Source: Cocleimonas sp.
GTDB lineage: Bacteria; Pseudomonadota; Gammaproteobacteria; Thiotrichales; Thiotrichaceae
Assembly: GCA_023146675.1 (NCBI GenBank)
Contig: JAGLBQ010000028.1
Location: forward strand, 1-32,018
DNA: 32,018 nucleotides
Reading direction: 5' to 3'
Shown: positions 1 through 10,501 of the stretch, piece by piece
Layout: every line of letters begins with the position of its first letter
Numbering within the stretch: the stretch's first letter is position 1
Translations under genes and position numbers: made by a program
The notes under the pieces: generated by a model
Databases searched by the model: none
What the model saw: the letters and a program-made list of their open reading frames with translations, nothing else
What the model was told of the DNA's origin: nothing

Positions 1-607
1 TATCGGTATCAAGTGGCACTCCCGTGTTATCACCAACCTCAGTGGCATCATCAAGACCATCACCATCGGTATCCTTTTCTAGTGGATTGGTATTAATAGC
101 GCCTTCAAGTAGAGTGGGGAGGTTATCGTTATCATCATCATCATCAAGTGCATTGATTTTACCATCACCATCTGTATCCGTTGCTGCACTTGGTTCCTCA
201 CCCACTTCTTCATTGTCAGGGATACCATCGCCATCGCTATCGGTTTTGTTTGGATTTGTTTTTAATGTGGCTTCTTCATCATCAGTTAGCCCATCACCAT
301 CACTATCAACCGCCTCTTTAGGCTCTGTTGAATCTGTGCTATTTACTTGTTGTGCGTCTTCTTTTTCTGCACTCTTGGTTTTACTTTCATCCTTTGTTTC
401 TACTTCTACTTCTACTTCTTTTTCATCTTCTTTTTTCTCCCCTTCTGGAATGCTAGGAGTAGCTGTTGAAGCTGGGTGCATTGTGCTGGTAGTACTTAGT
501 ATTTTATTTGAATCACAGAAGCCTTTTATTTTGCAGGTATAATACCACCAGCTACCAAGCGCCCATATGGCGGCTAGAATAAGTAGAATAAGTACACGTT
601 TGTTCAT
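1..607 (-). CDS. Thrombospondin type 3 repeat (DxDGDG) protein, N-terminal part, runs off the left edge
   Basis: Reverse-strand translation from ATG at 605-607: MNKRVLILLILAAIWALGSWWYYTCKIKGFC... then acidic linker and DSDGDGLTDDEEA / DSDGDGIPDNEE / DTDGDGKINALDDDDDND / DTDGDGLDDATE repeats; open to position 1. Similar architectures often end in an OmpA domain (not visible here). Confidence 0.85.
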   Translation of the reverse strand, partial: MNKRVLILLILAAIWALGSWWYYTCKIKGFCDSNKILSTTSTMHPASTATPSIPEGEKKEDEKEVEVEVETKDESKTKSAEKEDAQQVNSTDSTEPKEAVDSDGDGLTDDEEATLKTNPNKTDSDGDGIPDNEEVGEEPSAATDTDGDGKINALDDDDDNDNLPTLLEGAINTNPLEKDTDGDGLDDATEVGDNTGVPLDTD

Positions 608-742
608 GAGCATTGGCTCCTTTGAGGATGACACGATTTTGATAATTGTTGTGTTAAGTAGGGGGATTTAAACAGGCTGTAGTTATAGCATGTTTTTAAT
701 AAATTATGCCAACTATATGAATAATTAGCTATTTTGTATATT

Positions 743-1285
743 TTATTGGCTATTAGCTGAGTTTATTTTCTTATATTCTGAGTCTTCAAATGTTATGCGT
801 TGAATAGAAAGATGATGAATCCAATAACTAAGCCCCATCGTTAGTAGTACCGCTGTTGCAAAGGCATACAAGCCATAATGAATTTCAATTTTTGCCAGCG
901 CCCCCAGTTTTACTGAAACAAGTAATAGCGCAACGACGAAAACATCAAGCATTGACCATTTGCCTATTATTTCTATCACATGCAAAGACTTGTCAAGTAG
1001 AGAGCCACGAGAATAGTCAACATTTAAGATAAGCAGTAGGTTGGCTATTTTAATAACAGGGACGCAGAGGCTAAACAAGGTAATGATAATAAATAAAAAC
1101 CATTCTTGATCTGCATAAAACTGTTTCACGGTTGATAGTAGTGACACTGTATTTTCAAGAAAACTAAATTTAATCAATGTCAGTAAGGGGGCAGTTATAG
1201 CAATAACCAGTATCCCTAGTGCCGCCAACAATAATAAATTGATGATAATTGCTTGTTTTGGAAAATGACGTATCAGTGATTTCAT
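743..1285 (-). CDS. PqiA-like (paraquat-inducible protein A family) membrane protein
   Basis: 180 aa, 4 hydrophobic segments, IGKWSMLDVFVVALLLVSVKLG motif typical of PqiA domains. Confidence 0.75.
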   Translation of the reverse strand: MKSLIRHFPKQAIIINLLLLAALGILVIAITAPLLTLIKFSFLENTVSLLSTVKQFYADQEWFLFIIITLFSLCVPVIKIANLLLILNVDYSRGSLLDKSLHVIEIIGKWSMLDVFVVALLLVSVKLGALAKIEIHYGLYAFATAVLLTMGLSYWIHHLSIQRITFEDSEYKKINSANSQ

Positions 1286-1293
1286 TGTTATCC

Positions 1294-1882
1294 TTATTGT
1301 TTTTTTCTAAATTGTCCAGGCGCCAGTCCTGTGATTTCTTTAAAAGCATTATAAAAATTTGACTGCGAGATAAATCCTACCGATAAACCGATAGAAAAAA
1401 CGGATGCAGTTGGCTTATTGATTAATTGTTGCTTTGCTTCTGTAATGCGATATTCGCGTATAAAGCGTGAAAAGCCTTTTATTTAATTTGCTATTGATTA
1501 ACTCAGATAGTTGGTGCGATGTTAGCTTTAGCAATGTTGCAATTTCTGCAAGATTAATATTTTCATTAATATACAATTTTTCTTGCTCCATTAGTTGCTT
1601 TAAATCCGCTAATGTCTTATCACAATCTATATGCTTTAATGTAGAAGTAGCATAAGTCACCTGCGCCGCTTCTTCTACTTCTATGGTGATATTTGGGGAG
1701 CGTATCAAGGTTAAATCGGCAATAAAAAAACAAACAACATAAGCACTCCCCATTAAAAATGCCAAAGGTTGGGCACTATGCGCAATCGCAAGCAATAAGG
1801 CGCTGAAAATTGAGAATATGATAGTGAAGATGGCAAGTGTTTGCATTTTAATGAGTCTAACCATGAAACAGATAAAATACAC
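1294..1882 (-). pseudogene. AraC-family HTH regulator with N-terminal membrane segments, disrupted by a frameshift at 1477-1480
   Basis: Track ORF 1415..1882 has the first HTH helix region (INLAEIATLLKLTSHQLSELINSKLNK) then loses homology. The alternative frame from ~1476 reads GFSRFIREYRITEAKQQLINKPTASVFSIGLSVGFISQSNFYNAFKEITGLAPGQFRKKQ* (stop 1294-1296), a canonical AraC second HTH. Codon 1 of the track ORF is GTG; the true start may be the ATG at 1864 or 1846. Confidence 0.8.
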
Positions 1883-1890
1883 GAAAAAAT

Positions 1891-2646
1891 ATGCAAGAAA
1901 TAATTAATCAATTCAGCACACTGCAACTTATATCTATTGTTCTGATTTTTATTTGGACAGGTTTTGTGCGCACAGGAATAGGTTTTGGTGGTGCTGCTTT
2001 GGGTTTGCCATTACTACTATTAGTTGATGGAAATCCCCTTTTCTTTTTGCCGATTATAGGCGCGCATCTGTTATTTTTCACCTCTTTAACACTGAGCAGT
2101 CGTATTCACAATGTTAATTGGTCCGTTGTTGGTAGCGTGATGGCGGTAATTATTATTCCCAAGTTCATCGGTATTCTTGGATTATTTAGTTTGCCAACAC
2201 ATATTTTGACCATTATGGTGTTTTTAATCACCTTATTTTACGGGTTGACATGGTTATTTAATTACACCATTAGCAGTCAGTCCAAATGGGTTGATGGGTT
2301 TTTATTGGTATTAGGTGGCTATGTAAGTGGCACATCATTAGTGGGAGCACCCTTGATAGCGGCTGTTGTGATGCGCTATGTCAAGAAGACAGAGCTTAGA
2401 GAGACGCTGTTTATCTTATGGTTTATTTTAGTGTTCTTTAAAATGGGTACCTTCGTTGCCTATGATGTACCTTTAAACTGGCAAGCAGCGTTATGGCTCT
2501 TACCATTTGCTGCGATTGGGCATTTTGCAGGTTTAAAAGCGCATGAGTACTTAGTACACTCTGATTCAACTGTTTTTCACCGTGTTTTAGGTTTGGGTTT
2601 GATTGTTGTATCAAGCATTGGTTTGGTAAAGATTATAGGGTCATAA
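1891..2646 (+). CDS. TauE/SafE-family sulfite exporter/permease
   Basis: 251 aa polytopic protein; TGFVRTGIGFGGAALGLPLLLL and GGYVSGTSLVGAPLIAAVVMR motifs typical of TauE/SafE. Confidence 0.85.
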   Translation: MQEIINQFSTLQLISIVLIFIWTGFVRTGIGFGGAALGLPLLLLVDGNPLFFLPIIGAHLLFFTSLTLSSRIHNVNWSVVGSVMAVIIIPKFIGILGLFSLPTHILTIMVFLITLFYGLTWLFNYTISSQSKWVDGFLLVLGGYVSGTSLVGAPLIAAVVMRYVKKTELRETLFILWFILVFFKMGTFVAYDVPLNWQAALWLLPFAAIGHFAGLKAHEYLVHSDSTVFHRVLGLGLIVVSSIGLVKIIGS

Positions 2647-2649
2647 ATT

Positions 2650-3021
2650 ATGAGTTTTTTAGGATTTCATCATGCCAGTATGATAGTTGCTGATACAGAG
2701 CGCGCATTGGTATTTTATCATAAAATATTGGGGTTGCAGATTGCTTCTGACCGACCTGACCTTGCCTTTTCTGGCGCATGGTTGACCATTACGGAGCAAC
2801 AACAGATCCATTTGTTGGAAGTACCTAATCCAGATCCATTAAAAAGACCAAAGCATGGTGGGCGTGATCGGCATGTAGCATTACGGGTGAGTGATGTAGA
2901 AAGTTTACGTTTGCGTCTAGAAGCAAATGAAATAGCCTATACGGTGAGTAAGTCAGGCAGAAAAGCGCTTTTTTGTCGAGACTTTGATGGCAACACACTA
3001 GAATTTATCGAATCTATTTAA
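2650..3021 (+). CDS. VOC (glyoxalase/bleomycin resistance) family protein
   Basis: FHHASMIVADTERALVFYHKILGL ... HVALRVSDVESLRLRLEANEI ... RDFDGNTLEFIE. Confidence 0.85.
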   Translation: MSFLGFHHASMIVADTERALVFYHKILGLQIASDRPDLAFSGAWLTITEQQQIHLLEVPNPDPLKRPKHGGRDRHVALRVSDVESLRLRLEANEIAYTVSKSGRKALFCRDFDGNTLEFIESI

Positions 3022-3036
3022 TTGGGCTTTAAGCAA

Positions 3037-3513
3037 ATGAAACCAACGGAAATAAAACTAACTAAACCACAGATAGAAACGTTGCAGAATGATCCTTTTT
3101 ATAAGGCCTATAAAGGAAAATTTTCAGGGATCTTACGTTGGCATCAGCTTGATGAGTTATGGACGGAATTAACCAATAAAAAGCAAGATGATTGGTATGT
3201 ATATGCGGTTGGAGAGCAGCCTCCACAGAAGACTGTTAGTGCTGAAAAGCTAGTGACTTTCATTCAGGAGCTAGATCAGCTACTTCGTCGGGAACATGAC
3301 GAGGATTACTGTGGCATTGTCTATGCTGACAGCCATAAGGAGCCTGCATTTATAAAGGTATTTGATCCTAACAATCTTGGGACAGCTTGTGGATCAAGTG
3401 GCATACCTCCTTTACCAGGCTGGATTTTATCAAAAATAAAACCAGTCAATTTACCCTCTGCTTTTCCGCAACCAAGGAATAGAAAGAGATGGTGGAAATA
3501 TTTATTTGGATAA
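3037..3513 (+). CDS. Hypothetical protein
   Basis: Intact ORF; ATG at 3037 preferred over the TTG at 3022; no family recognised. Confidence 0.65.
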   Translation: MKPTEIKLTKPQIETLQNDPFYKAYKGKFSGILRWHQLDELWTELTNKKQDDWYVYAVGEQPPQKTVSAEKLVTFIQELDQLLRREHDEDYCGIVYADSHKEPAFIKVFDPNNLGTACGSSGIPPLPGWILSKIKPVNLPSAFPQPRNRKRWWKYLFG

Positions 3514-3565
3514 GTTAGCTAGAATGCTATCACTGGGTTCATTATCCAAATAAGACAATCAAAGG

Positions 3566-4681
3566 ATGAATGGACTGATGTTACAAAGGGAAATGGATAG
3601 TACGGTTGATTATGGAATACCACTGATTGAACCAAAAAAAGGATTTTTAGAGAAGCTTTTTAAAACAGATTCAAAATCTAAGCTGAAGGATAAAATCCCC
3701 ACTATTACCCGAAAAGCAAACCATAGCGTCAGTGATAGGGTTTTAAATACCGTATCAAAAAAAGCTTTAACATGGGGTTGGTTGAAATATCTAGGTCGAT
3801 TAGGCGTACCCGCCCAAGTTCTTAGTATCGTTGCATTTGGAACCTTATTAGGTGCTGCCTATGCAGTCACTATGCAAACAGGAAATAGACAATTAGTAGA
3901 AGGTGATCTTTCCGTAGGTAGCACGTCCGCGCCTCAGGAAAATATTGCGCTGCTAGAACAGACTCCAGCACCCGTCGTAATGCAAGTAGAGCCTGAGCTT
4001 CAGTCGCAGAAAATAGAGCGGGAAGCTATCTTTCAACAGATTTTGCCTGTAGCTTCATTAGAGCAAGATGTAGAGTCTATTATAGAATCAGAGGAGATAG
4101 GGCTGAAAGAAAAGGATGTAACTGATCCAAGCCATGAGATTACTACGCAAACAAGAGAGGGGCAATTCACAGAAGGAGAGTTGTCAGTAGCGGATACGGA
4201 TAGCATACCTGATCTTCAGGAAGATGCTTTGTTGTTAGAGCAGAAAATACAGAAGAAGGAAGCTATTTCACAACAGACTTCCTCTATCGCTTTATTGGAA
4301 CAAGATCTGGGATCTATTATAGAATCAGAAGCGACAGAATTTAACGTAATAGATGTGACTGAATCAAACTTAATGCTTTCTCTCAATAGTTCTATTGATG
4401 AACTTCAAAAAACAGTTAACTCTCCAAAAAGTCTTAGCCCAGAAGAGTCAGACTCAAGAGAAAGCGCACCAACAGAAGTGATAACTTCAGAGCTAAATAA
4501 ATATGATCAAAAAAGAATCAAAGAATTACAGCAACAAATACTGTCAGTGAAACAAAAAACAGCAAAATACGACCAGAGTAATCTGCGCTTAGAAGGAAAG
4601 TTAGAGCTGTTGACTGTTAAAAATAGGGCGCTGTCAAATCAGTTACGTCAACTTGATGATTTGTTTGATTCATTAAAATAG
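3566..4681 (+). CDS. Hypothetical single-TM protein with internal duplication and C-terminal coiled coil
   Basis: 371 aa; TM ~VPAQVLSIVAFGTLLGAAYAV; duplicated ~80-aa block; C-term LQQQILSVKQKTAKYDQSNLRLEGKLELLTVKNRALSNQLRQLDDLFDSL heptad-like. Confidence 0.7.
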   Translation: MNGLMLQREMDSTVDYGIPLIEPKKGFLEKLFKTDSKSKLKDKIPTITRKANHSVSDRVLNTVSKKALTWGWLKYLGRLGVPAQVLSIVAFGTLLGAAYAVTMQTGNRQLVEGDLSVGSTSAPQENIALLEQTPAPVVMQVEPELQSQKIEREAIFQQILPVASLEQDVESIIESEEIGLKEKDVTDPSHEITTQTREGQFTEGELSVADTDSIPDLQEDALLLEQKIQKKEAISQQTSSIALLEQDLGSIIESEATEFNVIDVTESNLMLSLNSSIDELQKTVNSPKSLSPEESDSRESAPTEVITSELNKYDQKRIKELQQQILSVKQKTAKYDQSNLRLEGKLELLTVKNRALSNQLRQLDDLFDSLK

Positions 4682-4778
4682 CATTATCAATTAGAAAACT
4701 ACAGACGGCTAGAGCCGTTACAGAATCTACGTTATAGTCACTCCTTTATTTTTAGCAACACTTTTAGGAGAAAAAACT

Positions 4779-5846
4779 ATGCATGCACTATTATCTGTAC
4801 TATCTATCGTTATGATTACTTTGCTAATGATCTCTCCCTTAGAGTCTAAAGAAAACAAGGGGGAGCCTATAGGAAAATATACGGGTGCTAAAACAGCAAC
4901 TCATCCTAGTTGGTTTAAAGAAAGTTTTCTAGATCTGGAAGAAGATATTGCGGATTCAGCAGAGCAGGGCAAACGCTTGGTGGTTTATTTTTGGCAACCA
5001 GGTTGTCCTTATTGCGCTCAGCTTTGGGATGATAATTTTGCGCAGCAGGATATAGTAGATACTTTCCGTAAAAATTTTGAAATTATTGCGATTAATATGT
5101 GGGGTAATCGTGAGGTAGTGAGTGTGGGGGGTAATGACTATACAGAAAAATCATTTGCTGAAGCCTTATCAGTCGCTTATACGCCGACGCTATTTTTCTT
5201 TGATGAAAATAAAAAAGTGGCGTTAAAGCTAGAAGGTTATGTACCACCCGAAAATTTTCGTTTGGCATTACAGTATGTCTCGCAGCATAAAGAAAAAGAG
5301 GGTAATTATGCTAATTTTGTTGCTACAAACAAGGGTAATGATAAAAATAACGAGGGTAAATTACAGTCTGAATCCTATTTTTCTAAGCCCGCGTATCAAC
5401 TGCATATTAGTCATCTAAGTGAGGAGGATAAAGGTAAATATCAGGTGGTCTTTTTTGAAAAGCCTGACTGTAAAAATTGCGATCTATTGCATCAAAAAAC
5501 ATTGCAAGATAAAGAAACCATTACGTTAGTTAAGCAATTTAAATCAATCCAATTAAATCGTTTTGCAGATACTAAGGTGATTACGCCTGCAGGAAAGCAT
5601 ACAACCGCGAAAGAATGGGCAACGCAGTTAAATATTACTTATTTACCTGCAATGGTGTTTTTTGATCCCGAAGGAAAAGAAGTAATGCGGATTGATGCAC
5701 AAATGCGTAGTTTTCATGTCCAATCTGTTTTTGATTATGTGTTGAGCGAAGCTTATAAAACAGAGTTGAATTTTCAGCGCTATATTTCTGAGCGTGCTGA
5801 TAAGATTCGAGAAAAGGGGAAAGATGTTAATATTTGGCAGTATTAA
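4779..5846 (+). CDS. Secreted tandem thioredoxin-fold protein
   Basis: Signal peptide; domain 1 VVYFWQPGCPYCAQLW...AYTPTLFFFD; domain 2 VVFFEKPDCKNCDLLH...TYLPAMVFFD, each with CxxC and a cis-Pro-like TP/LP. Confidence 0.85.
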   Translation: MHALLSVLSIVMITLLMISPLESKENKGEPIGKYTGAKTATHPSWFKESFLDLEEDIADSAEQGKRLVVYFWQPGCPYCAQLWDDNFAQQDIVDTFRKNFEIIAINMWGNREVVSVGGNDYTEKSFAEALSVAYTPTLFFFDENKKVALKLEGYVPPENFRLALQYVSQHKEKEGNYANFVATNKGNDKNNEGKLQSESYFSKPAYQLHISHLSEEDKGKYQVVFFEKPDCKNCDLLHQKTLQDKETITLVKQFKSIQLNRFADTKVITPAGKHTTAKEWATQLNITYLPAMVFFDPEGKEVMRIDAQMRSFHVQSVFDYVLSEAYKTELNFQRYISERADKIREKGKDVNIWQY

Positions 5847-5951
5847 TTTTTTGAATAAAGTAGAATGCAGCATAAGTGGTTATTAAACTTATTAATATAT
5901 TTTAATATTATAAATTACCACCTCCTTTTAGTTTTTGGTTACACTTATTCG

Positions 5952-7004
5952 ATGAAGTTAATACATACAATTATTGCGTTTATATTCACCTCTTTACTGG
6001 CTAATACTGCTATTGCTGTGCCGCATCAAAAGCAGGTCATGTTGTCAGCAATGAGTCCATCCGCTTTGCCTGAAAAGAAAAAGAAAGCGAAAAAAAGATA
6101 CAGAGGTAGTTCTTGTTTAAGAAGTGTTGATACCGTTAGGCGTAAAGCGCGCGAGATAGATTTTATTATCAATAAAAGTGCACAGCGATACTCTGTTGAT
6201 GCTAATTTGATTAGAGCAGTGATTGCAGTTGAATCTTGTTATAACGCTCGTGCTGTTTCTCCAGCAGGAGCGCAAGGATTGATGCAGTTAATTCCTGCTA
6301 CGGCAGATCGTTTTGGTGTTACCAATAGTTTTGATGTAAAACAAAATATTAATGCAGGGACAAAATATTTACGTTTTTTATCTAAGCGTTTTAACGGTGA
6401 TTTGCGTAAAGTCACTGCGGGATATAATGCAGGAGAAGGAAGGGTTGATCAGTATAGTAGAGCGCCCTACAATGGTGTTCCACCGTATAAAGAAACACGT
6501 AATTATGTGAAAAATGTATTACGCATATACGGCGAATTATCGGGTAATTATGATCAAGCATCGCTCAATGTGGATGATGGCTTGGTGAATAGACATCCCG
6601 CTAGTTATAAAGGTATGTCTGCTGAAAAAAGAGCTATTTTAAGTAGAATACGTTCATTGGGCGTGAAATCTGCCTATCAGTCTCGGAAGAAATCGACCTA
6701 TCAATCTCGAAAGAGAGTAGCACCAAAAAGAAAGCTTCCTCCTCGGGCTATTAAAGCACAAGTAATACACAAGCCAGTTTATAAAAATGGACTAAGACTT
6801 GGCGGATATAGAAAGCCAGTATCAAGCATAAGCGAGCTTTCCCCCAGAAGACAACGCGCTATCACGAGATTAAAAGCATTGCAGAAAAAATTACACGTAA
6901 TAAATGCTAGATCTAACAAAACATACGCAACATTAGGAAAACCTGGAAGGAAAGGGTGGAAGACTAATCGTCAGAATGCACCGCAATTGTATAAAAGACG
7001 ATAA
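5952..7004 (+). CDS. Lytic transglycosylase, SLT domain, with long basic C-terminal tail
   Basis: RYSVDANLIRAVIAVESCYNARAVSPAGAQGLMQLIPATADRFGV...NINAGTKYLRFL...VTAGYNAGEGRVDQY; start ATG at 5952 gives a signal peptide (MKLIHTIIAFIFTSLLANTAIA). Confidence 0.9.
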   Translation: MKLIHTIIAFIFTSLLANTAIAVPHQKQVMLSAMSPSALPEKKKKAKKRYRGSSCLRSVDTVRRKAREIDFIINKSAQRYSVDANLIRAVIAVESCYNARAVSPAGAQGLMQLIPATADRFGVTNSFDVKQNINAGTKYLRFLSKRFNGDLRKVTAGYNAGEGRVDQYSRAPYNGVPPYKETRNYVKNVLRIYGELSGNYDQASLNVDDGLVNRHPASYKGMSAEKRAILSRIRSLGVKSAYQSRKKSTYQSRKRVAPKRKLPPRAIKAQVIHKPVYKNGLRLGGYRKPVSSISELSPRRQRAITRLKALQKKLHVINARSNKTYATLGKPGRKGWKTNRQNAPQLYKRR

Positions 7005-7013
7005 TTAGAGTAT

Positions 7014-7706
7014 TTAGTTATCCTTACACTTTTCTCGCATTAGGGCAATATAGTCATCCAGACTTTGCCCTGATTGCTCACTGAACGTTTGCTCTAGTAT
7101 TTGTAATTTTTGGATTCTATCTAAACGAAAATTACGAAAACTATCACGCAATTCACACCATGCGGTAAGCGTCCAAACATTACCCCAAAAAAATAAACCC
7201 AGTGGCTTTAGTTTCCGTTGACTGGGTGTATCGTCTGCTTTGTTATAATCTATTTGTAGATAATTAAAGGTTGCAATTGCATTGCGGCAGTGATCAAGCG
7301 TTGTTTTCAGGTCTTTACGATCACCAAAACTAAGCGCAAATAGTTTGCTATCATCAATATGTGCGTGTAACTCGTCAGGGATAACAGCCTGAATTTTATC
7401 AAGAACAGACTGAGCGCTACTGCCTAACTCTGAACCACCCCAAACTTTAAGAATACGCACTCCAAGAACTAATGCCTCAAGCTCATTGGCATTAAACATT
7501 AAAGGAGGGACATCTAAAGAATAGCGTAAGTGATAGCCAACACCTGCTTCGCCTTCAATGGGAACACCTGAAAGACTGAGGTCTTGAATATCACGATAGA
7601 TAGTGCGCTGGGAAACCTCCAGTCTTTCGGCAAGGTCTCGTGCCGTGATTAACCGTTTATTACGCAAAATTTGCACTAATTGAAACAGGCGGTCAGCACG
7701 ACGCAT
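7014..7706 (-). CDS. YafY-type HTH/WYL-domain transcriptional regulator
   Basis: N-term HTH (RLITARDLAERLEVSQRTIYRDIQDLSLSGVPIEGEAGVGYHL) and WYL-like C-term (LGLFFWGNVWTLTAWCELRDSFRNFRLDRI). Confidence 0.9.
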   Translation of the reverse strand: MRRADRLFQLVQILRNKRLITARDLAERLEVSQRTIYRDIQDLSLSGVPIEGEAGVGYHLRYSLDVPPLMFNANELEALVLGVRILKVWGGSELGSSAQSVLDKIQAVIPDELHAHIDDSKLFALSFGDRKDLKTTLDHCRNAIATFNYLQIDYNKADDTPSQRKLKPLGLFFWGNVWTLTAWCELRDSFRNFRLDRIQKLQILEQTFSEQSGQSLDDYIALMREKCKDN

Positions 7707-7716
7707 TAAGTTCTCC

Positions 7717-8088
7717 CTAGCCTACTGAATAAAGTCCAACGCGATTGCCTTCGCTATCTGAAAACTGGGCAAAGTGACCGCATTCGCCATCATTTATCGC
7801 TGTTTTTGGTACAAGAATTTCCGCACCATTTTCTACAGCACGATTTAATGGGATACTTAAATCATCACCACCATTGAGATAGATAACAGCACCTGTTTTA
7901 CTTGGCTCATAACCTTCTGCCTGTACCAACATGCCGCTAACGGCAGGGTCTTCGTGATCAAAAATTGCCATTTTAAAGCCATCCATATTATCGTCTTTAA
8001 AGCCTGTTTTCAGAACCGCACTATAAAACTCTTTAGCACGTTGCATATCGGTAACGGGAATCTCAAACCATGTGACAATATTTTTCAT
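7717..8088 (-). CDS. VOC family protein
   Basis: VTWFEIPVTDMQRAKEFYSAVL...FAQFSDSEGNRVGLYS; 10 bp upstream of the WYL regulator on the same strand. Confidence 0.88.
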   Translation of the reverse strand: MKNIVTWFEIPVTDMQRAKEFYSAVLKTGFKDDNMDGFKMAIFDHEDPAVSGMLVQAEGYEPSKTGAVIYLNGGDDLSIPLNRAVENGAEILVPKTAINDGECGHFAQFSDSEGNRVGLYSVG

Positions 8089-8168
8089 AAATTACTCCTT
8101 TGAGTGTATTTGGAACGTTCTGGAAATGAAAATTAAGTTCTCATTTCTTAATAAGTAGTTTAGTTGAT

Positions 8169-8196
8169 ACCTACTGACAGCATCCTGTCAGTAGGT
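8169..8196. terminator. Perfect 12-bp stem hairpin (ACCTACTGACAG-CATC-CTGTCAGTAGGT), 22 bp after argB
   Basis: Inverted repeat read directly; no strong U-tract on either strand. Confidence 0.5.
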
Positions 8197-8218
8197 TAAA
8201 ATTTAATCAAGATTAATA

Positions 8219-9208
<990 letters not shown>

Positions 9209-9325
9209 CTACATGGATTTTTTCTAAGCTTTTTAATATAGTAGGAGCGTTTATTTTTTACATTCGCTATAGATACTCATTTTATAAATTTATAACAAAA
9301 CTACTTTTTAAGGGTCTTTTTTCTT

Positions 9326-10501
9326 ATGGCAATCCAGCTTTCTGATCGCGTACAGCGTGTTAAACCATCTCCAACACTAGAAATCAGTGCATTAGCATTG
9401 AAATTAAAAGCACAAGGGCGGGATATTATCTCGTTGGGGGTGGGTGAGCCTGATTTTCACACAGCACCTCATATCAAAGAATCAGGTATCGCGGCAATTG
9501 CAGAAAATAATACAAAATATACCGCAGTGGATGGTATTCCTGAGTTAAAAGCAGCCATTATCAATAAATTTAAAAAGCAGAACGATTTAAGCTACGAGTC
9601 CGATCAAATTCTGGTTTCCTGCGGCGGTAAGCAGAGTTTCTCAAACCTTTGCCAAGCCTACTTAAATGATGGTGATGAAGTTATTATTCCTGCACCTTAT
9701 TGGGTGTCTTATCCTGATATGGTCATGCTAGCAGGAGGTGTGCCTGTCATAGCCAGAGCAGGGCAAGAGACGGGTTTTAAACTGACCGCTGAAACACTAG
9801 AAGCTTCCATTACGGATAAAACGCGCCTCTTTGTCATCAATAGCCCATCTAATCCAACGGGTGTTATGTACAGTAAAGATGAGTTAGCAGCATTGGGCGA
9901 GGTGTTATTGAAGTATCCTAATATTGTTATTGCCACTGATGATATGTATGAATTAACCCTCTTTGGTGTTAATGAATTTTGCAATATTGTCAATGCAACC
10001 CCAGCACTTTATGATCGTACCGTGGTCATGAATGGGGTATCAAAAGCCTATGCTATGACAGGTTGGCGTATTGGTTATGCAGGTGGACCACTAACATTGA
10101 TTAAAGCAATGAAAAAAATCCAGTCACAAAGTACCTCAAATCCTACTTCAATTTCACAAGTTGCAGCCGTTGAAGCGCTAACTGGGGATCAAAGTAGTAT
10201 TGATACCATGATGGAAGCCTTTGAAGAAAGGCATAATTTTGTCGTAGCAGAATGCAATAAAATGGATGGGGTGGAATGTCTGCCTTCTGATGGTACATTT
10301 TACAGCTTTCCCAATGTTGAAGGCATGATTAAGCGTCTTGACGGGGTGAACAATGATGCAGAGTTGGCAACTTATTTATTAGATAAAGGTGTGTCACTGG
10401 TGCCAGGTAGTGCGTTTGGATTAGAGGGGCATATTCGTATTTCTTATGCGACTAGTATGGAAAACTTAAAGAAAGCGATTGAACGGATTGCTTCACTTTA
10501 G
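9326..10501 (+). CDS. Class I aspartate aminotransferase family protein
   Basis: ISLGVGEPDFHTAPHIKE, INSPSNPTGVMY, GVSKAYAMTGWRIGYAGGP (PLP lysine), VPGSAFGLEGHIRISYA. Confidence 0.93.
   Translation: MAIQLSDRVQRVKPSPTLEISALALKLKAQGRDIISLGVGEPDFHTAPHIKESGIAAIAENNTKYTAVDGIPELKAAIINKFKKQNDLSYESDQILVSCGGKQSFSNLCQAYLNDGDEVIIPAPYWVSYPDMVMLAGGVPVIARAGQETGFKLTAETLEASITDKTRLFVINSPSNPTGVMYSKDELAALGEVLLKYPNIVIATDDMYELTLFGVNEFCNIVNATPALYDRTVVMNGVSKAYAMTGWRIGYAGGPLTLIKAMKKIQSQSTSNPTSISQVAAVEALTGDQSSIDTMMEAFEERHNFVVAECNKMDGVECLPSDGTFYSFPNVEGMIKRLDGVNNDAELATYLLDKGVSLVPGSAFGLEGHIRISYATSMENLKKAIERIASL

Noticed and set aside
24-542. 172-aa Ser-rich + strand ORF
   Set aside because: Antisense of the DxDGDG-repeat CDS; low-complexity artefact
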